NCBI GenBank assembly: GCA_937975585.1
Contig: CALJUC010000155.1
Location: 1-30,397 of the forward strand
Source: an uncultured Moraxella sp.
Lineage (GTDB): Bacteria > Pseudomonadota > Gammaproteobacteria > Pseudomonadales > Moraxellaceae
DNA length: 30,397 nt
Direction of reading: 5' to 3'
A program made the translations under genes and the position numbers. The notes below the pieces were generated by a model. The model ran no database searches. It saw only the letters and a list, made by a program, of their open reading frames with translations, and had not been told where the DNA came from. Each line of letters starts with the position of its first letter. Position 1 is the first letter of the stretch. This document shows positions 16,441 through 25,344 of this stretch, piece after piece.

Positions 16441-16853
16441 ATGCCTAAAATTTCTCTATGCAAGGTCTTTAGTGATTAATCACTACCTTCTTATACTACA
16501 CCTCAATTCAGTTGCACCTCTTATTTTCCAAACAATATTAAATCAATTTTTATAAAAATTATTGGGTTATTTAACAGATTAACCGATTTTTGCCGCAATT
16601 TATCTTGTTTTTATGCCATTCTTAAGGCGATATGCTTAAAATCACGCCATAGTTTTTGCCTTATTCCTAAATTTAGTTTGGTTTAATCAATGTGACGAAA
16701 AGATATTCTATTAACTTTTGTTCTAAAAAATTGGTCAAACTGTGCTATCACTATAATTACTAAACAATCACTATCACCGGGCATAAACCTAATAAAAATT
16801 ATAATTGGCGATGATTCATCAATAATGACGCGTTGGGTATTGGAGAAGATATT
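16441..16853. other. Intergenic region before the type I secretion operon
   Basis: About 410 bases without a convincing gene. It holds a perfect 16-base palindrome at 16545-16560 (AATTTTTATAAAAATT) and a candidate promoter at 16731-16757, which is listed separately. I see no tRNA-derived direct repeat that would mark an integration site. Confidence 0.6.
16731..16757 (+). promoter_or_regulatory. Candidate promoter for the type I secretion operon
   Basis: TATAAT (16752-16757) is perfect, but the upstream TTGGTC (16731-16736) is a weak -35 box with a short 15-base spacer. It lies about 95 bases before the GTG start, which leaves room for an activator-dependent leader. Confidence 0.4.
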
Positions 16854-18176
16854 GTGGTTACACTGGGCAAATGGTTAATGATATTGGCCTTGTCAGTAAG
16901 TTCGTTGCAAGTACAGGCCGCTGATGTATTTGATATTAACGGGTTAGTCAATCAAGCCATCAATACCCACCCATTAGTGGGTTCAGCACAAGCAGAAGCC
17001 CAAGCCACCGCCGAAGGCATCAACGCTGCCAAATTAAACCTCCTACCCACACCGACAGTAACCTCAAATTATGACAGTAATGACGGCATGGTAACGCGTG
17101 CAGGGTTGCGTCAGCCATTGTGGACAGGGGGTCGCCTGACCGCCAACATTAACCAAGCCATTTATGATGACAAAGCCGCCCATGCTTATATCGCTGAACA
17201 ACAAAACAGCGTCGCCAAAAACACCATTGATATTTGGCAGACCTATATCTATTCGATGGCCTTACAAGGTCTATATGTTGATAGCCTAAAACAGCTCAGT
17301 GAATTTGAGGCCATGATGCAGCGCCGCGTGGCACAAGGCACATCAGCACGGATTGATTTAGATTTAATCACCAACCGAATTTTACAAGACCAAAACAGCT
17401 ATCAAGCAGCCTTACAGCAACAACGCATTGCTCAAGCGCGATTATCACAAAGCATTGGCGAAACTCTCAGCAATAGCACCTTAAGAACGGTGCCTATATC
17501 GCAAATGGTCAAAACCATCAAAGCCCAATCAACGGATTTTGAACAAAAGGCGTTCACCAATGTGGATGCCAACCCCAGTGTCATCAAGCAATATTTTCAA
17601 ATCGAAGCCGCCAAACAAAAAGTCAAATCTCAAGAGTCAAGCCGCTACCCCACTGTGTATGCGCAAGTTGAACAACTGTATTACCATAAAAACAGTCGTG
17701 ACGATAATATCGTATCGTTAGGACTCAATTATGACCCCGGTGCAGGCTTTTCCAACATCGCATTAGCCCGCGCCACCCAAGCGCGTGTCACAAGCTTAGA
17801 GCAAAGTCAGGAAGCGGCGCGCCGCGTGGTCATGGAAAGTGTACAAACCCAATACCAACAATTTGTCAGCGCCAAAGACCAAGAAGCGTCATTGATTGCT
17901 GCCGTGGCGGGTGCGCAGATTGTGGTCGACTCCTATCGTCGCCAGTTTATTGCGGGTCGTAAGACTTGGCTAGAGGTGTTGAATGCGGTACGTGAAAAAA
18001 CCGCTTACGAACAGCAATTATTGCAAGTACGCAGTCAGATGCTAGGGGCTTTTTATAAGTTACAAGTTGATTTTGGTGAGATGCCATGGCAACAACGCAA
18101 TGACTTGACCGCGCCCGTCAATGAGTTTTATCCAAGACAAGCATTTCAAAAATGGTTAGGTAAGCGACATGGTTAG
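16854..18176 (+). CDS. TolC-family outer-membrane channel of a type I secretion system
   Basis: From GTG 16854 the protein has 440 residues, with a signal peptide (VVTLGKWLMILALSVSSL..., cleaved after VQA near residue 23). TolC-family helices follow: LVNQAINTHPLVGSAQAEAQ, the RQPLWTGGRL pattern, and a second half with the family segments SRYPTVYAQV and FIAGRKTWLEVLNAVREKT. The channel spans periplasm and outer membrane. The frame extends upstream to a TTG at 16833, but GGAGAAG lies eight bases before the GTG. Its end overlaps the ABC gene by eight bases (ATGGTTAG), so the two are translationally coupled. By context it is closest to LapE/AggA-type exporter channels rather than housekeeping TolC; that subfamily is an inference. 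Confidence 0.88.
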   Translation: MVTLGKWLMILALSVSSLQVQAADVFDINGLVNQAINTHPLVGSAQAEAQATAEGINAAKLNLLPTPTVTSNYDSNDGMVTRAGLRQPLWTGGRLTANINQAIYDDKAAHAYIAEQQNSVAKNTIDIWQTYIYSMALQGLYVDSLKQLSEFEAMMQRRVAQGTSARIDLDLITNRILQDQNSYQAALQQQRIAQARLSQSIGETLSNSTLRTVPISQMVKTIKAQSTDFEQKAFTNVDANPSVIKQYFQIEAAKQKVKSQESSRYPTVYAQVEQLYYHKNSRDDNIVSLGLNYDPGAGFSNIALARATQARVTSLEQSQEAARRVVMESVQTQYQQFVSAKDQEASLIAAVAGAQIVVDSYRRQFIAGRKTWLEVLNAVREKTAYEQQLLQVRSQMLGAFYKLQVDFGEMPWQQRNDLTAPVNEFYPRQAFQKWLGKRHG

Positions 18177-20571
18177 TATAAATAAAGACGCCAATAATCT
18201 ATCGGTCACTAACGATATTGCCACAACTCTCCCACCCTATGAGCTACATGCGCAAGCACTGGGTGATGCACTGGCGACCTTACTCAAAGAGCAAGGTATG
18301 CCAATTGACAATAACCGCCTGCAAGCGGCTTTAGATGCTATTAAACTACTTACTAATCAAGAGTTACAAGTACTAAAAGTCTTACAGTTATTGGGTATCA
18401 ATGACTTGCCGCGTTTGCTGTCTGCGCCAGATATCGGCTATTTACCGCTACTAGCTTTTCATCAACAGTATGGTTGGGGGCGTATTGTGCAACAGGTCGC
18501 ACCGACCCAATGGCTTTTCGTACATCACCAACAGCAGTATAGCGTTGATGGTCAGCACTTTCGCCTGATTGCCAGAGTTCAACTCACCAATAGCCTTAAT
18601 CCTACCCAACCTAATCAACGCCAAAAGCTGACCTTTCATCAATTACTCACCAACAATCTAAAAAATTACCGCTTTGTGATTGCCGAAGCGGTCATTGCGT
18701 CATTAATGATTAACTTTTTGGCATTGGCGTCTTCGCTGTTTTCGATGCAAGTCTATGACCGTGTGATTCCGACGCATAGCAAATACACCTTGATTATTCT
18801 GTCATCCGGTGTGGCTTTGGTCATTTTATTTGAAATGATTATGAAATTTGCTCGCTCTAAGATTATGGACAACATGGTGATGGCCTTAGACCACAACCTA
18901 TCACGTCATATCTTTGAGCGCTTGTTGGGTGTAAGAGTTGACCAAATGCCAGGTTCAGTTGGCTCACTGGCGGCACAGTTGCGCGGCTATGAGCAAGTAC
19001 GTAGCTTCTATACGGCATCGACCCTGTTTACTTTGGTCGACTTACCAATGAGTCTACTGTTTATCGTGATTATTGGTATGATTGGCTCACCTTGGTTGTC
19101 CGCTGTGCCTGTGGTAGCCGCGATTATTGGTTTAGCCATGGGGTTAAGTAGTCGCAAAAAGATGGACCAATCTGCTGCCGAGGGCGCCGCCGCTTCGTAT
19201 GCCAAAACCGGTATTTTGGTAGAAACAGTCGAGGGTATGGAAACCATCAAGTCGGGTGCTGGGCATTGGAAGTTTTTATCACGTTGGCTGAACATCATGG
19301 ATACCACGGTAAAAAACGACCTAACCGTTAAGCACATCAGCGACAACCTCAACTATGCGGTACAGCTGCTTCAGCAAATTAGCTATGTTGGGATCATTAT
19401 TATCGGCTCTTATATCGTGATGGCGGGTGACATGACCACAGGGGGGCTGATTGCTTGTAGCATTTTAGGCGGGCGTATCTTATCACCGATTATGCTAATT
19501 CCTAGCCTACTACTTCAGCACTCACACGCCAAAGCCGCTCAACAAAACGTCGAAAAACTTTATGAATTGGCGCAGGATAACGATGGCGTCACCTATCCAT
19601 TGGCACCGACCCGACTGACCGGTAACTACCAATTAGAAAATGTGGTATTTCATTACGCCGACAATAACAACCCCGCCTTGGTTGTGCCCCAGCTTAATAT
19701 TCGTGCGGGGGAACGCGTGGCAATTTTGGGGTCTATTGGCTCTGGTAAATCAACTTTACTAAAGCTATTGTCAGGGCTGTATGCGCCAACCAAAGGCCGA
19801 TTATTGCTTGATGGCCTCGATATGCAGCAACTAAGCCGCCATAGTATCAGTGAGAACATCGGTTATTTACAACAAGACCATCGTCTATTCCAAGGCACCC
19901 TACGTGAAAACCTACTCATCGGCATGCCTAGCCCACCAGATGATGTGTTACAAAAAGCGTTAAACCGCACCGGCCTGATTCGCTTGGTGGCGAGTCACTC
20001 AAGTGGCCTTGACTTACCGATTACTGAGGGTGGTCGAGGCTTATCAGGTGGTCAAAAACAGCTCGTTGCCTTTACACGTCTGGTACTCACCGATCCGAAT
20101 ATTTGGCTGCTTGATGAGCCAACTGCCTCGATGGACAATATTCAAGAGCAACAATGCCTTCAAGTCCTTGCACAAGAAACCATCGTTAAGGGTAAAACCT
20201 TGATTGTTTCGACCCACAAAATGAGTTTACTTAATCTGGTGGATCGCATCATCATTATGTCTAACAATCAAATCGTGATGGATGGCCCAAAACAGGCCGT
20301 ATTGGCGAAGTTACAAGAAAATGAAGCTAAGGCACGTCAGCAGCAACTTGCGCGAGAGCAGCAGGCCAACCGAGCAAATACAGGGCAATTACCACCCAAT
20401 GGGCCAACGCCTCACGGTGATATGCCACCAAATCCACCGGCTAACCCTCCACCAAACTTAAATGGCGGTAGTGCCCAACAACCGCCTATGGTAGCCACCG
20501 CCCAATCGCAATCGATGACGAGCCAAATGCCCATACCGCCAAACAACTTACCCAATAAGCCCAATGGCTAA
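18169..20571 (+). CDS. Type I secretion ABC transporter (LapB-like permease/ATPase)
   Basis: This inner-membrane exporter powers secretion of large substrates, typically RTX adhesins. Residues 1-150 form a C39-peptidase-like domain with no cysteine, so it should bind rather than cleave substrate. A six-helix membrane domain follows (about 165-450; VYDRVIPTHS at 195-204), then the ATPase: Walker A GSIGSGKST (521-529), signature LSGGQ (625-629), Walker B IWLLDEP (645-651) and His683. Residues about 735-800 are an unusual tail rich in Pro, Asn and Gln, including NPPANPPPNLNGG. It overlaps the TolC-like gene by eight bases, and the HlyD-like gene follows after 75 bases. The family call is firm; the LapB grouping is likely. 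Confidence 0.92.
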   Translation: MVSINKDANNLSVTNDIATTLPPYELHAQALGDALATLLKEQGMPIDNNRLQAALDAIKLLTNQELQVLKVLQLLGINDLPRLLSAPDIGYLPLLAFHQQYGWGRIVQQVAPTQWLFVHHQQQYSVDGQHFRLIARVQLTNSLNPTQPNQRQKLTFHQLLTNNLKNYRFVIAEAVIASLMINFLALASSLFSMQVYDRVIPTHSKYTLIILSSGVALVILFEMIMKFARSKIMDNMVMALDHNLSRHIFERLLGVRVDQMPGSVGSLAAQLRGYEQVRSFYTASTLFTLVDLPMSLLFIVIIGMIGSPWLSAVPVVAAIIGLAMGLSSRKKMDQSAAEGAAASYAKTGILVETVEGMETIKSGAGHWKFLSRWLNIMDTTVKNDLTVKHISDNLNYAVQLLQQISYVGIIIIGSYIVMAGDMTTGGLIACSILGGRILSPIMLIPSLLLQHSHAKAAQQNVEKLYELAQDNDGVTYPLAPTRLTGNYQLENVVFHYADNNNPALVVPQLNIRAGERVAILGSIGSGKSTLLKLLSGLYAPTKGRLLLDGLDMQQLSRHSISENIGYLQQDHRLFQGTLRENLLIGMPSPPDDVLQKALNRTGLIRLVASHSSGLDLPITEGGRGLSGGQKQLVAFTRLVLTDPNIWLLDEPTASMDNIQEQQCLQVLAQETIVKGKTLIVSTHKMSLLNLVDRIIIMSNNQIVMDGPKQAVLAKLQENEAKARQQQLAREQQANRANTGQLPPNGPTPHGDMPPNPPANPPPNLNGGSAQQPPMVATAQSQSMTSQMPIPPNNLPNKPNG

Positions 20572-20646
20572 TACTAGACCAATCTATTATTTAGCAATCT
20601 ATACCGACAATGCCGTTATCGCCGAACAGACAAGGGTACCGATGAC

Positions 20647-21819
20647 ATGTTAGACAACTACCAGTACCACCCGCTTCAACCTAAAAACACGCACGCCCGG
20701 TGGACGATTTGGGTCGCTTTAATTACCATCGTTGTGCTACTGATATGGGCATCGTTCGCCAAGATTGACCAAGTGACGCGTGCCAGTGGTAGCGTCATTG
20801 CCAGTGCGCGCACTCAAGAAATTCAATCGTCTGAAGGGGGTATCTTAACGCAGCTGTTAGTCAAAGAAGGCGACAATGTCAAAAAAGGTCAATTACTCGT
20901 CATCTTAGAAGAAGCTCGAGCGCAAGCGTCCGTTGATAACTCAGCAACCAAAATCGCGGCATTAAAAGCCAAAATTTCGCGCTTAGAAGCCGAGATTTTT
21001 AATAAACCATTAATCTTTACCAGTGATGTACAAAAATACCCGGAATATATGCAAAACCAAAAAGACTTGTACATGCGCCGCAAACAAGCCATTGACCAAG
21101 ATGTGATGGCACTGCAAAATATGCTACAGCTTGCTCGTCAGGAGCTGGCGATGAATGAGCCGTTACTTAAATATGGTGACGTCAGCCAAGCGGATATCAT
21201 TAAGTTACAGCGCCAAGTTGCTGACCTCGAAGCGCAAATCAATAACAAACGTAATAAATACTTCGAGGAAGCACAGGCAGAGTTAACCAAGGCTCAAGAA
21301 GACTTACAAGCCGAAGAAGAACAACTACGTGACCGGGCGCAAGTGTTACAACAAAAACGTCTAACTGCCCCCACTGATGGAAAAGTGAATAATATCGAAG
21401 TGACCACCATTGGTGGCGTGGTAAAACCGGGCGATATTATTATGCAGTTATTACCGACCAGTAGTGACCTGATTATTGAAGCCAAGGTTACGCCTGCTGA
21501 TATTGCTTATGTCAAAGAAGGTCAAAGCGCTAAGGTCAAACTTGATGCCTATGATTACTCTATCTTTGGTGCGATGAATGGCGAAGTCACTTATATCAGC
21601 CCAGACACCCTGATAGAAAAAACCGCAAAAGGCGAAGTACCCTATTACCGTGTACAAATCCGTATCAAACAAGCCGAGTTTCAAGATCGTGGTAAAGATA
21701 TCGTCATCCGCCCAGGCATGACAGCAACTGTGGAAATCAAAGCATTAGAGCGCACGGTATTAAACTACTTAACCAAACCAATTACCAAAACGCTATCTGA
21801 AGGGTTAAGTGAGCGTTAA
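20647..21819 (+). CDS. HlyD-family membrane-fusion protein of type I secretion
   Basis: This adaptor links the ABC exporter to the outer-membrane channel across the periplasm. The 390-residue protein has a short cytoplasmic N-terminus and one membrane helix (residues 19-38). A lipoyl/barrel half follows (about 45-95, with SEGGILTQLLVKEGDNVKKG), then a long coiled coil (about 95-240) and the second lipoyl half (LTAPTDGKVNNIEVTTIGG). It ends with RPGMTATVEIKALERTVLNY, which is typical of HlyD/LapC. The length fits the family. AAGGG lies ten bases before the ATG. A bidirectional terminator follows, ending the three-gene operon. No substrate gene lies on either side within the window. Confidence 0.93.
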   Translation: MLDNYQYHPLQPKNTHARWTIWVALITIVVLLIWASFAKIDQVTRASGSVIASARTQEIQSSEGGILTQLLVKEGDNVKKGQLLVILEEARAQASVDNSATKIAALKAKISRLEAEIFNKPLIFTSDVQKYPEYMQNQKDLYMRRKQAIDQDVMALQNMLQLARQELAMNEPLLKYGDVSQADIIKLQRQVADLEAQINNKRNKYFEEAQAELTKAQEDLQAEEEQLRDRAQVLQQKRLTAPTDGKVNNIEVTTIGGVVKPGDIIMQLLPTSSDLIIEAKVTPADIAYVKEGQSAKVKLDAYDYSIFGAMNGEVTYISPDTLIEKTAKGEVPYYRVQIRIKQAEFQDRGKDIVIRPGMTATVEIKALERTVLNYLTKPITKTLSEGLSER

Positions 21820-21851
21820 TCAGCATTTCTAAGCAACGCTTTAATCCATAT

Positions 21852-21884
21852 AAAAAGCCCCTATCATTACGATAAGGGCTTTTT
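21852..21884. terminator. Bidirectional terminator between the HlyD-like gene and clpA
   Basis: AAAAAGCCC-TATC (21852-21865) pairs with GATA-GGGCTTTTT (21871-21884), with one mismatch, around a five-base loop. It has A and T runs on opposite sides and lies between two converging genes, so it can end both transcripts. Confidence 0.9.
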
Positions 21885-21909
21885 ATATATCAACTTACTA
21901 ATGGGTTAG

Positions 21910-24294
21910 TTATGCACCATCTGGCTCTGTGGCACCAATAGTCACCAATTCAATCGCGTCTTTATCAGCATTTAAACGCACGGACACGGTACCACCATTG
22001 ACCAAGTCACCGAACAAAATCATATTTGCCAATGGCTTTTTGATTTCATCTTGAATCAAGCGATTCATTGGACGCGCACCCATAAAGCGGTCATAGCCTT
22101 TGTTCGCCAAGTAATCACGTACCTCATGGTCAATTTCAAGGACAACTTTTTTGTCATCCAGTTGGGCTTGTAACTCGACCAAGAACTTATCAACCACAGA
22201 CACAATCACCGATTTATCCAACGGATTAAAGTGGATAATCGCGTCTAAGCGGTTACGGAACTCAGGCGTAAACACCCGCTTCATCATCTCGGTGTTGTCG
22301 CGACTATGATCTTGCTGCGTAAAGCCCATACTATTACGGCTCATGCTTTCTGCACCGACATTGGTGGTCATGATCAAAATCACTTGCTTAAAGTTAGAAG
22401 TACGACCATTATTATCCGTCAATGAGCCGTGATCCATCACTTGTAATAGCAAGTTAAATACGTCCGGATGCGCTTTTTCAATTTCATCCAACAACAGCAC
22501 ACAGTGCGGAAATTGGTTGATTTTTTCGGTTAATAGACCGCCTTGGTCAAACCCAACATAACCCGGTGGTGCCCCAATCAAACGTGACGCGGTATGCGCT
22601 TCCATGTACTCAGACATATCAAAGCGTACCAATTCAATACCCAATAAGTTCGCCAATTGGCGGCTCACTTCTGTTTTACCCACCCCGGTAGGGCCTGCGA
22701 ACATAAATGAACCAATCGGTTTGTCATCGGGTTTTAACCCAGCGCGTGATAGTTTAATCGCATCAGCCAAGCTTTTAATTGCTTCATCTTGACCGAATAC
22801 CAAATGCTTCAAGTTTTGCTCAAGGTCTTTGAGTGTGGCTTTATCATCATTGGATACCGATTTTGGTGGAATACGCGCAATTTTCGCAACAATATGCTCA
22901 ATCTCTGGTACATCAATCACCACTGTCACATCCGGATTGCTCACAGGTATGTCATTGGCTTGTTCGACTTTATCCAAGCTCGCCGGAATCATATCCGCAG
23001 CTTCATCGGTAACCGGTGCGGCTGTTATATCATTGGCTTCTACGGTATCATTGGCACTTTGCTGCAAGCGCACATAGGCACCCGCTTCATCAATCACATC
23101 AATCGCCTTGTCCGGCAAAAAGCGCTCATGAATGTGCTTCACGGCCAAATGTACCGCACTTTTGATAGCCTCATCCGTATAGCTAACATGATGGAAGTCT
23201 TCATATTTGCTTTTTAAGCCGCGTAAAATATCGATGGTTTCATCCACACTGGGTTCGTTGACATCAATTTTTTGGAAGCGGCGGCTAAGCGCGTGGTCTT
23301 TTTCAAATAATTGACGATATTCGGTAAAGGTCGTTGAGCCGATACAACGCAACTCCCCACTCGCCAATGCCGGTTTAATCAGATTTGATACATCCATGCT
23401 ACTGCTCATGGATGAACCTGCACCGATAATCATATGAATTTCATCAATAAATAAAATCGCATTTGGCTTGGCTTTCAACGCATCGAGCAAGGCTTTCATG
23501 CGTTTTTCAAAGTCGCCACGGTACTTCGTGCCAGCTACCAAAGAACCAATATCCAAGCTATATACTACACAACCTGATAGCGGCTTTGGGGCTTTGTCAT
23601 TCACAATCAGCCATGCCAAACCTTCAGCAATGGATGTCTTACCCACACCTGGGTCACCCACTAATAACGGGTTATTTTTACGACGGCGACACAAGATTTG
23701 CGCAGTACGTTCAATCTCGGCTTGACGCCCAATCAGCGGATCGGTATTGCCTTTGGCCGCTTTTTGGTTAAGGTTTACCGCATATTCGCTTAATGGGTCT
23801 TTGCTTGGCTTATCACCGCCCATCTCTTCACTCGGCATGTCATTGACCTTAGGCGTCGCTTTTTTATCTTGTCCATGCGATAAGTATTGGGTCAATTCAA
23901 GACGCGTCACGCCCTGTTTTTTCAGTAAATAAACCGCATAGGTATCATGCTCTGAAAACATAGACACCAATAAGTCCGAGCCTTCGACCAAGCGATTACT
24001 GGCAACGGATTGCACATGGAAAATTGCACGCTGTAAGATACGGTCAAAGCTACGCGTTGGCTGCGGTGAGTAGTCCTCATCCTTATCCACCGTTGGGGTA
24101 TGCTCTTCAATGTATTGGGTCAAATCACTGGCCAATTGGTCGATATTGACAGCACAAGCCGCCAAGGTTTCCACCGCATCTTCGTTTTCCAACAAGGCCA
24201 ATAACAAATGCTCCACGGTCAAATACTCATGGGAACGTTGCTTTGCCAAGGTTACCACAAGCCGTAAGGTACTTTGTAATTGAAGACTTAACAT
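21910..24294 (-). CDS. clpA: ClpA, ATPase subunit of the ClpAP protease
   Basis: ClpA unfolds substrates, including N-degron proteins delivered by ClpS, and feeds them to ClpP. From ATG 24294 it has 794 residues. It shows a Clp N-domain (1-145), a first AAA+ module (Walker A GDPGVGKT 213-220, Walker B ILFIDE 280-285), and a second one (Walker A GPTGVGKT 534-541). The ClpP-binding tripeptide, usually IGL or IGF, reads MGF here (656-658). About 45 residues (414-458), rich in Ala, Asp and Asn, are inserted between the first AAA+ module and IARIPPKSV; E. coli ClpA lacks most of this. The frame reaches a TTG at 24312, but AAGGA precedes the ATG. clpS lies upstream across a 448-base gap. Confidence 0.95.
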   Translation of the reverse strand: MLSLQLQSTLRLVVTLAKQRSHEYLTVEHLLLALLENEDAVETLAACAVNIDQLASDLTQYIEEHTPTVDKDEDYSPQPTRSFDRILQRAIFHVQSVASNRLVEGSDLLVSMFSEHDTYAVYLLKKQGVTRLELTQYLSHGQDKKATPKVNDMPSEEMGGDKPSKDPLSEYAVNLNQKAAKGNTDPLIGRQAEIERTAQILCRRRKNNPLLVGDPGVGKTSIAEGLAWLIVNDKAPKPLSGCVVYSLDIGSLVAGTKYRGDFEKRMKALLDALKAKPNAILFIDEIHMIIGAGSSMSSSMDVSNLIKPALASGELRCIGSTTFTEYRQLFEKDHALSRRFQKIDVNEPSVDETIDILRGLKSKYEDFHHVSYTDEAIKSAVHLAVKHIHERFLPDKAIDVIDEAGAYVRLQQSANDTVEANDITAAPVTDEAADMIPASLDKVEQANDIPVSNPDVTVVIDVPEIEHIVAKIARIPPKSVSNDDKATLKDLEQNLKHLVFGQDEAIKSLADAIKLSRAGLKPDDKPIGSFMFAGPTGVGKTEVSRQLANLLGIELVRFDMSEYMEAHTASRLIGAPPGYVGFDQGGLLTEKINQFPHCVLLLDEIEKAHPDVFNLLLQVMDHGSLTDNNGRTSNFKQVILIMTTNVGAESMSRNSMGFTQQDHSRDNTEMMKRVFTPEFRNRLDAIIHFNPLDKSVIVSVVDKFLVELQAQLDDKKVVLEIDHEVRDYLANKGYDRFMGARPMNRLIQDEIKKPLANMILFGDLVNGGTVSVRLNADKDAIELVTIGATEPDGA

Positions 24295-24742
24295 ATTTTT
24301 ATCCTTAATCAAAATCCGTGGGCTTATACTATCCTGCTATTCCTGCAGGCTTGCTATACTTGTCACGAGCGTTAACTATTACATTATCCATGTCCGACGG
24401 TCAAGTGATTCATTGGTTTGGTAACCAAGAAATAACTTGAAGTAAGTTATGTGTCAGATAAGAAAAGCACACAGGTTGGAAAAGTAATATCGGTCAAGAT
24501 CGACCTCAGGAATAACAAGGAAAGAACCACGGTATTAGCGCTAAGATAAGGCTAAAAATTATAAAATCAAGGGGGGATTATTTGTAGAATTAGAATTATT
24601 TGCGACGTGGTTATCGACGAGTGCCAAATCGAATAAAACTAAAATAATGATGGGAAAAACGTTGAGTTATACGCTATATCAGGTCAAGGTGCCTTGTATG
24701 ACCTCGACCATATCAGCTCATATAACCAAAGAAAAGCGCAGG
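24295..24742. other. Long non-coding gap between clpS and clpA
   Basis: No convincing gene is seen on either strand in 448 bases. Three short inverted repeats occur: ATAACTT with AAGTTAT (24432-24450), the palindrome TTAGCGCTAA (24535-24544), and AGGTCA with TGACCT (24681-24704, twelve-base gap with inner AGG/CCT pairing). The last lies 39 bases after the clpS stop but lacks a T run. The gap probably contains a clpA promoter, though I cannot place one confidently. Confidence 0.6.
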
Positions 24743-25270
24743 TTAGCCTTCAGGTTGTGGCTCAATTTGGGTCAATAATGGATAGCCGGCTTGACGCGCT
24801 TGACGATTGACGGTCTGGGCTTTGGTTTCAGCGATATCTTTCGGGTAGATACCTGCCACACCTTTGCCGTGGTGATGAATTGACAACATAATGTTAACCG
24901 CGCTATCAATATTGTGCTTAAAATGGTCTTGCAATACCGCGACCACAAACTCCATCGGCGTGTAGTCATCATTGTACATCACCACGGCATACAACTGTGG
25001 TTTTTTGAGTTCAGGATCGGCCAACAATACATCTTCAACCGCTTCATGCTCAGGCTGCTCAGGGTCACTATTACTGATAGTGGCATGAATCGCTAGAGGA
25101 TTATTGGCAACTGAACTTGCCAATCCACACTGTACAGGCTGTGATAAGCCAAGCATAGGCAATTGACTGGGCAAGTGCCAATCATGACCCTTAGGCGAAA
25201 CGCTTGATACTTCAGCAAGCTGAATGCCAACCTGTTGTAGCAGTTGGCATGATTGTTCAGTTTGTAACAT
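24743..25270 (-). CDS. clpS: ClpS, N-degron adaptor of ClpAP, with long N-terminal extension
   Basis: ClpS recognises N-terminal Leu, Phe, Tyr and Trp residues and delivers such proteins to ClpA. The C-terminal core (about residues 88-170) is canonical. NDDYTPMEFVVAVLQ carries Asn100 and Asp101, and LSIHHHGKG carries the pocket His at about 132; both correspond to the E. coli amino-acid-binding site. AETKAQTVNRQARQAGYPLL follows. At 175 residues it is much longer than the usual 100-120. The first 85 residues are poorly conserved in appearance, Gln/Ser/Pro-rich, and contain two cysteines. ATG 25270 has no clear ribosome binding site, and an internal ATG (25156) would shorten the extension by 38 residues. 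It follows the coiled-coil gene by 74 bases. Confidence 0.9.
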   Translation of the reverse strand: MLQTEQSCQLLQQVGIQLAEVSSVSPKGHDWHLPSQLPMLGLSQPVQCGLASSVANNPLAIHATISNSDPEQPEHEAVEDVLLADPELKKPQLYAVVMYNDDYTPMEFVVAVLQDHFKHNIDSAVNIMLSIHHHGKGVAGIYPKDIAETKAQTVNRQARQAGYPLLTQIEPQPEG

Positions 25271-25344
25271 AGGCTAGTAAACGACGCGACTAAAAATAGT
25301 GAAAGGAAAAAATGGATGACGTGACCAATGGTTTGGCCGTTGTG

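Noticed and set aside
16296..16853. tRNA-Leu as integration site for an island carrying the secretion operon
   Set aside because: No second copy of the tRNA 3' end, no integrase and no composition break are visible downstream.
18169..18620. N-terminal domain of the ABC exporter as an active C39 peptidase
   Set aside because: The first 150 residues contain no cysteine, so the catalytic residue is absent; it is a degenerate C39-like domain at most.
22789..23217. 142-residue plus-strand frame inside clpA
   Set aside because: It is antisense to a strongly conserved part of clpA, has no ribosome binding site and has an unlikely composition; a shadow of the real gene.
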